Source: Lacibacter sp. H407 (GTDB lineage: Bacteria; Bacteroidota; Bacteroidia; Chitinophagales; Chitinophagaceae). Taken from it: a stretch of DNA of 64,000 nucleotides. Location of the stretch: NCBI RefSeq assembly GCF_037892605.1, contig NZ_JBBKTU010000001.1:372001-436000 (forward strand), read 5' to 3'. Under the pieces are notes generated by a model that was not told where the DNA came from, ran no database searches, and was given only the letters and a program-made list of their open reading frames with translations. Positions 25,953-34,446 of this stretch are shown here, piece by piece (the first letter of the stretch is position 1; every line of letters starts with the position of its first letter). A program made the position numbers and the translations under genes.

Positions 25953-26756
25953 ATGCTTGATTTTTATCTTTTAATTCCTTGTTACAACAATACGGAGGGC
26001 CTTATCCACTCTCTCAGTTCGGTTGAGTATCCAAAAGAAAAATTCAAGGTGCTGGTAGTGGACGATGGTAGCAACATTCCGGTTAGTACAGCCAGTTTTC
26101 CTGAAGCATTTCTTCAAAAACAGAACATAGAAATTATACGACTGCCGGAAAATAAAGGAATTACGTTTGCTTTAAACAGCGGCCTCAAATATATTCTTGA
26201 AAAAAACGATGCGCTGTTTACAGCACGTTTAGATTGTGGTGATACTTGTACCCCCGACCGATTCTACAAACAGATTCAATTTTTAAGTGTAAACACTTAT
26301 GTAGGCCTACTTGGATCACTTTGTTTGTTTATTGATCGAAAAAAAAATATTCAATTCCGTTATACAGCAAAGCAAAATCATCAGGATATTCTTCGTGAAA
26401 TGCATTGGAAATGCAGCTTCATTCACCCCACAGTTATTTTCAGAAACAGTGCATTGAAAGAAACCAATTTATATCCCTATAACTTCCCTTATGCTGAAGA
26501 TTATGCACTCTTTTTTGAACTCGCAAAAAAGCATGAAACCCATATCCAGCAAGAGTTTCTGGTTGAAAGTGAATTAACTACAAGCGGCATCTCTGTAAAA
26601 AAGAGACAAGAACAAATTCAATCAAAAATCCGCATCATCAAATCGTTTGGATCAATTAAATCATTAATTTACATTGGTCTACTCAGACAATATTTTTTCG
26701 CTTTGCTTCCGTATAAAATTATTATCCGCATCAAACGGATTGTTTTTCCACATTAA
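25953..26756 (+). CDS. Glycosyltransferase family 2
   Basis: This 267-residue GT-A fold enzyme opens with the strand FYLLIPCYNNTEGL and the nucleotide-sugar motif VVDDGSN; the DxD-like site is probably RLDCGD near residues 90-95, followed by PDRFYKQIQFL. A C-terminal helix-rich stretch (SLIYIGLLRQYFFALLPYK) may contact the membrane. It follows comM by 12 bases but in function belongs with the polysaccharide locus that begins 157 bases further on. The acceptor and sugar cannot be told. Confidence 0.85.
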   Translation: MLDFYLLIPCYNNTEGLIHSLSSVEYPKEKFKVLVVDDGSNIPVSTASFPEAFLQKQNIEIIRLPENKGITFALNSGLKYILEKNDALFTARLDCGDTCTPDRFYKQIQFLSVNTYVGLLGSLCLFIDRKKNIQFRYTAKQNHQDILREMHWKCSFIHPTVIFRNSALKETNLYPYNFPYAEDYALFFELAKKHETHIQQEFLVESELTTSGISVKKRQEQIQSKIRIIKSFGSIKSLIYIGLLRQYFFALLPYKIIIRIKRIVFPH

Positions 26757-26780
26757 GAAATTGTTTGCTCGTTAAAATTT

Positions 26781-26840
26781 ATAAGTGTGCATTCTGAGCG
26801 ATAAGTGTGCACTCGAATAATATTCTAACAAATACCTTTG
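26781..26840 (+). promoter_or_regulatory. Promoter of the polysaccharide operon with tandem operator repeats
   Basis: TACCTTTG (26833-26840) is an exact -7 box. Upstream, ATAAGTGTGCA occurs twice (26781-26791 and 26801-26811) with a 20-base period, so both copies face the same side of the helix and the second covers the -33 position. No good -33 box is seen, which suits an activator-dependent promoter. Confidence 0.5.
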
Positions 26841-26860
26841 CAGCGGTTTATACGATTGGC

Positions 26861-26878
26861 TTGTCAGACTTCTGACAA
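26861..26878 (+). promoter_or_regulatory. Perfect palindrome in the 5' leader of the polysaccharide operon
   Basis: TTGTCAGACTTCTGACAA is an 8-bp inverted repeat with a 2-base centre, 20 bases downstream of the -7 box and 35 bases before the first start codon. A two-base loop is poor for RNA, so a protein-binding operator is more likely. Confidence 0.45.
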
Positions 26879-26913
26879 ACAATTTAAACCTGAGAAAAAA
26901 TACAATATCTGTA

Positions 26914-27990
26914 ATGAGAATTGTTCATGTAGTAGAGCCATTTGCATCGGGCGTTGTAACCTTTGTAAAATCACTGGTAGAGCATCTGCCGGAAGATTAT
27001 CATATTGTTATACATGGCGAACGGCAGGAAGTAATGGAACGTGCTGAGGTAAAAAAACTTTTCCCACCCCACCAGGTAAAATTCATTCATTGGAAATCGG
27101 CCCAAAGAGGTCTTCATTTGGTAAAAGATACCAGAGCCTTATTTGAGCTGTACAATATTTTGAAGCGTTTCCGCACGGCTGATGTTGTACATCTCCATTC
27201 ATCGAAAAGTGGATTTATTGGAAGGCTGGCCTGCCGTTGGTTAAAGATCAGGAATGTGATTTATACACCAAATGGTGCGCCCTTTCTTATGCAGCAGGGG
27301 AAATTTAAACAATTATTATACAAACAACTTGAACTCATTGGTCATTCTTTTGGAGGCAAGGTTGTTTGTGTATCTGCATCAGAAGCTGATGCGTACAAAC
27401 AATTGGGTATCGATGCCTCATATATCAACAACGGCACTACCCTGCCGTTTGTGAGTACTAAACTTTTTACTTCAACTACTGATCAGAACAAATTCATTAT
27501 TGCTTTTTCAGGTCGCATACTGGCACAAAAAAATCCGAGACGTTTTAATGAGATCGCTCAGCAGTTTTTGAATTATTCAAATGTTGAATTTGTCTGGATC
27601 GGTGATGGTGAAGAAAAAGATCTACTTACCTCTCCTAATATTCGCATAACTGGATGGCTTACGGAAGATGAAGTGAAGAGCGAATTAGCAAAAGCTTCCC
27701 TGTATTTATCAACTGCAGATTACGAAGGACTGTCTTTTGGGGTTTTGGAAGCAATGGCGCTTGGCAAACCGTTGATCTTATCGAACTGTACAGGAAATAA
27801 AGACATTATCCGTTATGGTGTAAATGGCGATCTGTTTGAAACTACAGCACAGGCATGTACGCAGATCTTCTATTACATCAACAATCCATTTATGTTGGAT
27901 GCCATGGGCAGTTATTCGAAAGATCTATGCAAAACAGAGTTCAATGCAGCCAGCAGTGCAGGCAACTATCGTATTGCTTATACCTATTAA
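26914..27990 (+). CDS. Glycosyltransferase family 4, first gene of the polysaccharide operon
   Basis: This 358-residue GT-B enzyme has the glycine-poor first strand MRIVHVVEPFASGVVTFVKSL, the segment VVHLHSSKSGFIGRLA and the C-terminal nucleotide-sugar motif DYEGLSFGVLEAMALGKP with the E-x7-E spacing of GT4 retaining enzymes. It resembles enzymes that transfer a first or second sugar to a lipid carrier or chain. It is followed after 17 bases by a coiled-coil gene. The leader of 70 bases carries the palindrome described at 26861. Confidence 0.88.
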   Translation: MRIVHVVEPFASGVVTFVKSLVEHLPEDYHIVIHGERQEVMERAEVKKLFPPHQVKFIHWKSAQRGLHLVKDTRALFELYNILKRFRTADVVHLHSSKSGFIGRLACRWLKIRNVIYTPNGAPFLMQQGKFKQLLYKQLELIGHSFGGKVVCVSASEADAYKQLGIDASYINNGTTLPFVSTKLFTSTTDQNKFIIAFSGRILAQKNPRRFNEIAQQFLNYSNVEFVWIGDGEEKDLLTSPNIRITGWLTEDEVKSELAKASLYLSTADYEGLSFGVLEAMALGKPLILSNCTGNKDIIRYGVNGDLFETTAQACTQIFYYINNPFMLDAMGSYSKDLCKTEFNAASSAGNYRIAYTY

Positions 27991-28007
27991 ACCAGTAAGG
28001 CACCAAT

Positions 28008-28397
28008 ATGGATACGCAACAAAACAAACAATCAGATCAAGGTAAACTGATCGCATTACCCGGCAACCTCACCGAACTTCAATTAGAAGATCTGTTACGC
28101 CAGGTTTACAGTCATTTACTTTCGGAAAATGAATATAAACGTGAGCGGATCGAAGAGTTGATCAAACGTTTAAAAGATCTCGAAGCTAAACTTGCTGAGG
28201 AAGAGCACGAGAAAAAACAACTTCACAAAACATTAAGTGAAGAAAACAAAAAACAGGAAGGCACGAAACAACTGATCAATAAACTACTGGAAGATATCAG
28301 GAGATATCAGAATGATATTGAGTGGTATAAGCGGACATATGAGAAGAGGAGTTTTTTAGGCGTTTTAAGGCAGAAATTCTGGGATAAAAGAAAATAG
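28008..28397 (+). CDS. Coiled-coil protein with a C-terminal EWYxxTYExRS tail
   Basis: I do not recognise this 129-residue protein. Residues 35-100 are charged heptads that should form a coiled coil (RIEELIKRLKDLEAKLAEEE, then KKQLHKTLSEENKK). The C-terminus reads DIEWYKRTYEKRSFLGVLRQK. A comparable tail, aromatic EWY or NFY then x3-YE, closes the proteins at 34447-35511 and 37974-38849 in the same operon. It has no signal peptide or membrane segment. It could be a scaffold or chain-length ruler for the glycosyltransferases; this is a guess from context. Confidence 0.6.
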   Translation: MDTQQNKQSDQGKLIALPGNLTELQLEDLLRQVYSHLLSENEYKRERIEELIKRLKDLEAKLAEEEHEKKQLHKTLSEENKKQEGTKQLINKLLEDIRRYQNDIEWYKRTYEKRSFLGVLRQKFWDKRK

Positions 28398-28420
28398 TAC
28401 ACGTCTTCAATATATAAGAA

Positions 28421-28990
28421 ATGGAATTTAAAGTTGAAAAAACAGAAATCAGAGATCTTTTAATTATTACACCGGAAGTATTTCAGGATGACAGAGGTTT
28501 CTTTACAGAAACATACCGAAAGGACAAATTTGATGCTTTTGGTCTTGATGCAACATTCGTTCAGGACAATCACTCTCGCTCAATAAAAAATGTTGTAAGA
28601 GGATTGCATTTTCAATGGGATCCTCCAATGGGTAAACTAATGAGAGTAACACAGGGCGCAGCTTTTTTAGTTGCCGTTGATATTCGTATAGGATCCCCCA
28701 CATTTGGTAAATGGAAAGGAGTTGAGGCTTCAGTAGAAAATCGTAAGATGGTATACGCTCCAGCAGGTTTTGCAAGAGGATTTTGCGTAGTAAGTGACTT
28801 TGCAGAAATACAATATAAATGTACAGGTGTGTACACAAGTACAAAAGCAGAATCCGGGATTTTATGGAATGACCCTGCCATTGGTATTGAATGGCCAGTA
28901 TCGAATCCAATTCTTTCTAAAAAAGATGAAGAAGCACAAACACTGGAGCAATGGATAAATAACCCTGAGGCTAAAAATTTTATTTACTAA
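28421..28990 (+). CDS. rfbC: dTDP-4-dehydrorhamnose 3,5-epimerase family protein
   Basis: RmlC-type cupin epimerase of 189 residues acting on a nucleotide 4-keto-6-deoxy-hexose in the cytoplasm. Residues matching the catalytic set are present: H63 in RGLHFQ, K72 in GKLMRV, Tyr132 or Tyr138 and D169 in LSKKDEE. The block usually GFAHGF reads GFARGF, so the conserved His near 119 is Arg. With rmlA and rmlB absent from the locus, the precise product could be L-rhamnose or a related 6-deoxy sugar. It is followed by two SDR enzymes with gaps of 26 and 4 bases. Confidence 0.82.
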   Translation: MEFKVEKTEIRDLLIITPEVFQDDRGFFTETYRKDKFDAFGLDATFVQDNHSRSIKNVVRGLHFQWDPPMGKLMRVTQGAAFLVAVDIRIGSPTFGKWKGVEASVENRKMVYAPAGFARGFCVVSDFAEIQYKCTGVYTSTKAESGILWNDPAIGIEWPVSNPILSKKDEEAQTLEQWINNPEAKNFIY

Positions 28991-29016
28991 TATTCAAATG
29001 ATAATTATTTAGAAAA

Positions 29017-29970
29017 ATGAGAATACTAATTGCAGGTGGTGCGGGTTATGTAGGATCAGCTCTTATTCCCAAATTACTGGAGAGGGGGTATGTTGTAGAT
29101 GTTATTGACTTGCTTTGGTTCGGTAACAATTTACCTCCTGATGTGAGAGTTTTGCAAAAGGATATTTTTGAGTTGAACGAGAACGAATTGAAAGAGTACG
29201 ACCAAGTAATGTTTCTTGCTGGTCTTTCAAACGACCCGATGGCTGAATTTTCACCAGCCAAAAACTTTATTTACAATGCTTCTTCCCCTTCTTATCTAGC
29301 TTATATCGCCAAACGTGCCGGAGTAAAGAAATTTATTTATGCCAGCTCATGTTCTGTATATGGTTATACTGTGAATGAGCTGTATGATGAAACTGCACCT
29401 GCAGTTTCAAATTATCCATACGGAATTTCAAAATTGCAGGGCGAAGAGGGCGTGCTCGGTATGGCTGATAAAGATTTTTCAGTAATCTGTTTTCGTAAAG
29501 GCACCGTAAGCGGCTATAGCCCTAGAATGCGGCTCGACCTTATTGTAAATACAATGTTTAAGACAGCTTTGCAAACCGGCGAAATTATTGTAAACAACCC
29601 ATCCATCTGGCGCCCTATTCTTAGTATTGAAGATGCGGTAAGTGGTTACATCCGTGCTATTGAAAGCTCTGATGGTATTACAGGCGTATTTAATTTATCC
29701 AGCGGAAACTATACAGTTGGCGAAGTGGCAGACCTTGTAAAAGAGGCAATAGAAAAAAAATTGGGTAAACAAGTCAAATTAAACATTAAGAACATTAAAG
29801 ATTTCAGAAACTATAAAGTTTCCAATGAAAAAGCGGTAACAACATTAAGTTTTAAACCTAAACATGATGTAACTGCAATTTTAGACAACTTGATTGTGAA
29901 CATGGATAAGTTTACAGACTTTGACAATCCCAACTACTACAATATTCACATATTCAAACAGTTAAACTAA
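29017..29970 (+). CDS. NAD-dependent epimerase/dehydratase (extended SDR)
   Basis: This 317-residue enzyme has the Rossmann glycine motif GGAGYVGSAL near residues 7-16, the catalytic Ser/Tyr/Lys set in SSCSVYG and YPYGISK, and a C-terminal substrate domain with WRPILSIEDAVSGYIRAIE. It does not show the typical RmlB signature, and looks closer to the GalE/WcaG-like nucleotide-sugar epimerases or reductases. Placed between RmlC-like and RmlD-like genes it probably changes the configuration of the same sugar nucleotide. Exact reaction unknown. Confidence 0.8.
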   Translation: MRILIAGGAGYVGSALIPKLLERGYVVDVIDLLWFGNNLPPDVRVLQKDIFELNENELKEYDQVMFLAGLSNDPMAEFSPAKNFIYNASSPSYLAYIAKRAGVKKFIYASSCSVYGYTVNELYDETAPAVSNYPYGISKLQGEEGVLGMADKDFSVICFRKGTVSGYSPRMRLDLIVNTMFKTALQTGEIIVNNPSIWRPILSIEDAVSGYIRAIESSDGITGVFNLSSGNYTVGEVADLVKEAIEKKLGKQVKLNIKNIKDFRNYKVSNEKAVTTLSFKPKHDVTAILDNLIVNMDKFTDFDNPNYYNIHIFKQLN

Positions 29971-29974
29971 AATA

Positions 29975-30835
29975 ATGAAAATAGCCGTCATCGGTTCAAA
30001 CGGGCAATTAGGTAGTGATCTAATTCAAGTACTTTCTAAACAAGATCATGAGGTTATTGGTTTGACACATACTGAAATTGAGATTTCCAATATTGATAGT
30101 GTGAATAACACATTGAAGTCAATTAAACCTGATTTCATTATAAATACAGCAGCTTACCATGTTGTTCCTGAAGCGGAAAAATTCCCTCATGAAGCATTTA
30201 GGGTTAATGGATCGGGCGTACTTAATCTTGCAAAAATTTGTGCTAGCGAAAACATCAAGCTTGTACATTATAGTACAGACTATGTATTTGATGGACTAAA
30301 AAAAACGGCCTATACAGAAATTGACACCCCCAATCCCTTAAATGTTTATGCTAATACCAAATTAGCTGGAGAACATTTTGCACGAAACTATTGCGACTCA
30401 GCATACGTAGTTCGTGTATCTGGAATTTATGGTTCAGTTCCATGCAGAGCTAAAGGAGGGAATTTCATCACGACAATGATTAAGCTAGCGAAAGAAAAAC
30501 CTGAAGTAAGAGTTGTAAGTGATGAAATATTAACACCTACTTCAACTCTTGAAATTGCTAAAAATACCGCTGAACTTATTAAAACAGATGCATTTGGACT
30601 ATATCACATGACTTGTGAAGGAGAGGTTTCCTGGTATGAGTTTGCAAGAGCAATTTGGGACACATTGGATTTAAAGACCCCTTTATTACCAGCCAGTGTT
30701 AGGGATTTTCCGTTAGTTGTTAAAAGACCTTTCTATTCCGTCTTAGAGAACAACAATCTTAATCAATTAAGCATAAATAAGATGCCTACATGGAAACAGG
30801 CTCTGACTTCCTTTTTAACAAAGGAATTCAAATAA
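29975..30835 (+). CDS. rfbD: dTDP-4-dehydrorhamnose reductase family protein
   Basis: RmlD-type SDR of 286 residues that reduces the 4-keto group of the epimerised sugar nucleotide. The NAD(P) motif is GSNGQLGSDL at residues 7-16, STDYVFDG contains the catalytic Thr/Ser region, and the YxxxK pair is in NVYANTKLAGE. The C-terminal half has YHMTCEGEVSWYEFARAIWD, as in RmlD. It follows the SDR gene by four bases, so the three sugar genes form one unit. The final sugar is probably L-rhamnose or a close relative, in line with the RgpF-type genes downstream. Confidence 0.85.
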   Translation: MKIAVIGSNGQLGSDLIQVLSKQDHEVIGLTHTEIEISNIDSVNNTLKSIKPDFIINTAAYHVVPEAEKFPHEAFRVNGSGVLNLAKICASENIKLVHYSTDYVFDGLKKTAYTEIDTPNPLNVYANTKLAGEHFARNYCDSAYVVRVSGIYGSVPCRAKGGNFITTMIKLAKEKPEVRVVSDEILTPTSTLEIAKNTAELIKTDAFGLYHMTCEGEVSWYEFARAIWDTLDLKTPLLPASVRDFPLVVKRPFYSVLENNNLNQLSINKMPTWKQALTSFLTKEFK

Positions 30836-30871
30836 GATTCCCTTTAATAGCAGATTTTAATTGACTTGAAA

Positions 30872-31642
30872 ATGTCGAATAACGAAATGGAATATACTGG
30901 AGAAAGATATGTACCAGAGTTATCTGCTGCAAAAATTAGCTACGAGCATTGGCATCGATACTTTTTTGCCGGCCGTTTTTGCAACCAAAAAAAGGTATTG
31001 GATATCGCAAGTGGCGAAGGTTTTGGATCAGCCTTCTTAGCAAAATCAGCCACTTCAGTAATCGGCGTTGACGTGTCTGAAGAAGCGATTAATCATGCAA
31101 ACGAAAAGTACAGGATTCAGAATTTACAATTCCTGAAATCCAACGCTACACAACTGCCTTTTAATGACAACTTCTTTGATGTTATCGTCTCGTTTGAAAC
31201 ACTTGAGCATATTAACGAAGTGGATCAACAGTTATTTCTTAGCGAAGTTTCAAGAACTATTTGTCAGGATGGCTTATTGATTATCTCAACTCCAAACAAA
31301 AAAGTCTATTCAGATGAAGCTAATTACTCAAACCCCTATCATTTAGCTGAATTTTATAGAAAAGATTTTGAACTATTTCTAAGGCAGTTCTTTCCTAATG
31401 TTTCATTTTTTGAACAACAAATAATTGGTGGCAGTGAAATATCTAATGGAGATGATACGATATATACTATAGACCATCTTCATATGGGTGCAAATGAATA
31501 TAAGCCAGGGAGAGCTGATTCTAAAAAAGAAAAAGAATATCTCATTGCAGTCTGTTCTAAAGAAACGCTTCCTTCTCTCCAGGGTAGCATTTTGTTAGAT
31601 GATGATAATAGCCTTATAAATCAATATCAAAAACCACACTAA
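30872..31642 (+). CDS. SAM-dependent methyltransferase, class I
   Basis: This 256-residue Rossmann-type methyltransferase has the opening EYTGERYVPE seen in enzymes of polysaccharide loci, SAM motif I VLDIASGEGFGS, motif II GVDVSEEAI and the post-motif FFDVIVSFETLEHI. I use ATG 30872; a TTG six bases earlier is an alternative. It probably methylates a sugar of the chain or its end, as chain-terminating methyltransferases do in ABC-exporter O-antigen systems. The sequence is clearly AT-rich compared with genes outside the locus. Confidence 0.82.
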   Translation: MSNNEMEYTGERYVPELSAAKISYEHWHRYFFAGRFCNQKKVLDIASGEGFGSAFLAKSATSVIGVDVSEEAINHANEKYRIQNLQFLKSNATQLPFNDNFFDVIVSFETLEHINEVDQQLFLSEVSRTICQDGLLIISTPNKKVYSDEANYSNPYHLAEFYRKDFELFLRQFFPNVSFFEQQIIGGSEISNGDDTIYTIDHLHMGANEYKPGRADSKKEKEYLIAVCSKETLPSLQGSILLDDDNSLINQYQKPH

Positions 31643-31666
31643 TTTCTTATTTAAGAAACATTACCC

Positions 31667-34441
31667 ATGTCGATTAATTTTAAGCCGGAAATATTAAAAG
31701 CAACAGAGAGCAAAGCAGATTTTGATATTAAATTTCGAAATGAATCGAATTTAACAGCCCAATTATGTGTCTTTTCATCCTATAGTTTTACTGGAGAAAT
31801 TGATGAATACATTTATTACTATTTGCAGCAATTAAAAAAAGCAGGGTTTTCAATTGCATTTGTATCTACAAGTAAATTATCAAATAAGTGTATTAACATT
31901 CTTAGCGAATACGCCTTCCTAATAATTGAAAGAAAAAACACGTGTCCTGATTTTGGATCTTGGAAAATTGCATTGGAAATTCTAAACTTCCCACAGAATT
32001 TTGATGCAATTCTGCTGGCAAATGACAGTGTCTTTGGGCCTTTGTATGAGTTGCCTCCAATCATTAAATCCATGAAAAAGCGATTTGACATTTGGGGAAT
32101 GACAGCAAGCCTTGAAATCGAATACCATTTACAAAGCTATTTTCTATATTTTTCAAAAAAGGTTATTCAAAGCAGTCATTGGAAAAGCTTCTGGCAAAAT
32201 ATCGATACCACACTCACCAAAACACAGGTTATAGGCCTTTATGAAGTGGGGCTCTCGAAGCATTTCTTGTCGGCAAATTTCAGCTTAGGTTCATACACTG
32301 ATGTTGAAATATTAAGCAAAAGCCATCGTAATGGAGAAAAATACTTGAATCCAACTTTAGGCTTTTGGCGTTTGTTAATTGAACGCTTTGAATTCCCGTT
32401 TCTTAAGAGAGAAGTACTCATTAAAGAAGATATTGACAAAATTTACTGGCAAAGAGGATTATATGTTAACACAGGAAATTGGAAGAGTATAATCAAAAAA
32501 AATACAAACTACCCAGTAGAAAAAATTGATTCCTTTTTGAAAGAGTATTACGAAGTAAAAAAAGAAAATAATACAGACTATATCCTTCAAAAACGCAAGT
32601 TTTTGTTTCTTACACATAACATTGAAATAGGAGGGGCGCAGCGAGTGCTGCTGAACTTTCTAAAATGGCTGAAAACTAATACTGACATCCCTTTCGAAAT
32701 TATAGTTTGCAGAGAAGGCCGACATGATTTACTGACAGAATTTTCTACTTTTGGAAATTTGACATTTTTCTACTCACTTTCAAACATTGAAAAAAATAGT
32801 ATTAAAAACAGGCTTATCAGTGAAAATATTTCTCTGATTTTTTCAAATACTATGGTTAATGGGGAAGCAATGAAGTTTTTGTCATTTCTTGAAGTCCCCA
32901 AAATCATTTTTGTTCATGAGCTTTCATATGTGCTCAATCAGTTCTCCTCAATAACAGATAATCTTGATTGGTTTCGTACTGAGGTAGAACACTTTATTTG
33001 CTGTGCCGAATCTGTGCAAAAGAACTTAATTAATTTCTTACAACTAGAACCTGCAAAGACAAGTGTTATTAACGAGTTCATTGATATACAAGAAAATGAT
33101 TTACAGTCTGACAACACAGAAAATTTACGAAAAGAATTAAACATACCGAATGATGCCTTCGTAATAGGCATGTCCGGGACTTTTGAATGGCGGAAATCAG
33201 CAGACTTGTTGCCAATTATTGGAATGAGCATCTGTAATAAAGCTGAAAATATTCATATAGTTTGGCTAGGTGCCGATAAAACCTGCCAACTATACAATGA
33301 CATTTCTTTAGAAATAAACAAAACCAACTTTAAAAGTAAAATCCATTTGATCGAAAAACAACACGACTCTCAACCTTATTTTAAGTTGTTCAATGTTTTT
33401 TTAATGATCTCGAGGGAGGACCCTTTCCCACTTGTAAACCTTGAAAGTGGTGCTATGGGAACACCCGTTATCTGTTTTGAAAATACAGGTGGTTCTGAGG
33501 AATATGTGAAGCTTGGCACTGGTCACTCCGTTCCATATCTAGATATTCCTTCGTTGGTATCTAAAGTAATGGACTATTACCAAAATCCACATTTGTTGAA
33601 AAATGAAAGATCAAAAATTTCCTCAATCGTAAAACAAAACTTTTCAACTGAAATTCTGGCTCCAAAAGTTTTGAACGTTATTTCAAAAGAGTATGATATT
33701 ACTGAGCTTGCACTTATAAAAGAACCATCTGTAACAATTCTTACACATATCTTTTTCGATCATACCTGGGAGGAAATAAAAACAAGTATCAGGCATTTCG
33801 ACAGAGGTAATAATCATTTTTTATTTAGCATCAGTGAGGTCTGTATAAATAAGGATGCGATTATTTCTGACATAAAAAGAACTTTTAGAAACTCATACGT
33901 TATTGTTACCTCAAACGTTGGCCGTGACATTGGAAGTAAGTTTGCACTCATCGAATTATACTTAATGCTTGGCATTAATAGTAGTTACTTGATCTTTCTG
34001 CATGACAAGCAGAGCCTCCATACATTGGTTGGTGATTCTTGGAAGAAAAATCTTTTTAAAATATTAGACCCCAACAACTATAGAAGTATTATATCCCTTT
34101 TTGAAACCGAAAACGCAGGCATCATAGGTGCAAAAGAGCATTTCATTAATGAATATAATCCGCAAACAGAAACGTTTAGACATAATAATGATCTTTCAAA
34201 GGAGTACCTGAAAAATTACAAAATTCAAATTAATGACTATGAATATATTTCAGGTACGATTTATTGGTTAAAATCTTCGATAATAAAAGATTTCTTTACC
34301 ACGCATAATCCAATTAACCTTCGACATGAACTCGAATCAGGCAACGTTCTTGATGAGAAGGTTAGCACGAAAGTTCATACGTGGGAACGTATGTTTTGTT
34401 GGATTACAAAAAATTCAGGACACACTATAAAAGGCATTTAA
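31667..34441 (+). CDS. RgpF-type protein split around a family 4 glycosyltransferase
   Basis: This 924-residue protein has three parts. Residues 1-290 match the N-half of rhamnan synthesis F proteins (TCPDFGSWKIALEIL, ILLANDSVFGPLYELP, IWGMTASLEIEYHLQSYFLYF). Residues 305-685 form a GT-B enzyme (FLFLTHNIEIGGAQRVLLNF, SREDPFPLVNLESGAMGTP). Residues 690-924 match the C-half of RgpF (VTILTHIFFD, NVGRDIGSKFALIE, FLHDKQSLHT, ISGTIYWLKSS, HTWERMFCW). The paralogue at 36425-37969 joins the two RgpF halves directly. Both end in IKGI. RgpF of Streptococcus mutans adds side-chain linkage to a rhamnan; here transfer of two different sugars by one protein is likely. Confidence 0.82.
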   Translation: MSINFKPEILKATESKADFDIKFRNESNLTAQLCVFSSYSFTGEIDEYIYYYLQQLKKAGFSIAFVSTSKLSNKCINILSEYAFLIIERKNTCPDFGSWKIALEILNFPQNFDAILLANDSVFGPLYELPPIIKSMKKRFDIWGMTASLEIEYHLQSYFLYFSKKVIQSSHWKSFWQNIDTTLTKTQVIGLYEVGLSKHFLSANFSLGSYTDVEILSKSHRNGEKYLNPTLGFWRLLIERFEFPFLKREVLIKEDIDKIYWQRGLYVNTGNWKSIIKKNTNYPVEKIDSFLKEYYEVKKENNTDYILQKRKFLFLTHNIEIGGAQRVLLNFLKWLKTNTDIPFEIIVCREGRHDLLTEFSTFGNLTFFYSLSNIEKNSIKNRLISENISLIFSNTMVNGEAMKFLSFLEVPKIIFVHELSYVLNQFSSITDNLDWFRTEVEHFICCAESVQKNLINFLQLEPAKTSVINEFIDIQENDLQSDNTENLRKELNIPNDAFVIGMSGTFEWRKSADLLPIIGMSICNKAENIHIVWLGADKTCQLYNDISLEINKTNFKSKIHLIEKQHDSQPYFKLFNVFLMISREDPFPLVNLESGAMGTPVICFENTGGSEEYVKLGTGHSVPYLDIPSLVSKVMDYYQNPHLLKNERSKISSIVKQNFSTEILAPKVLNVISKEYDITELALIKEPSVTILTHIFFDHTWEEIKTSIRHFDRGNNHFLFSISEVCINKDAIISDIKRTFRNSYVIVTSNVGRDIGSKFALIELYLMLGINSSYLIFLHDKQSLHTLVGDSWKKNLFKILDPNNYRSIISLFETENAGIIGAKEHFINEYNPQTETFRHNNDLSKEYLKNYKIQINDYEYISGTIYWLKSSIIKDFFTTHNPINLRHELESGNVLDEKVSTKVHTWERMFCWITKNSGHTIKGI

Positions 34442-34446
34442 TTAAT

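Noticed and set aside
26781-26811. Two ATAAGTGTGCA repeats as a CRISPR array
   Set aside because: Only two 11-base copies with a 9-base spacer and no cas genes.
28421-30835. Complete dTDP-L-rhamnose operon
   Set aside because: RmlA and RmlB are not here; the middle gene is another SDR type.
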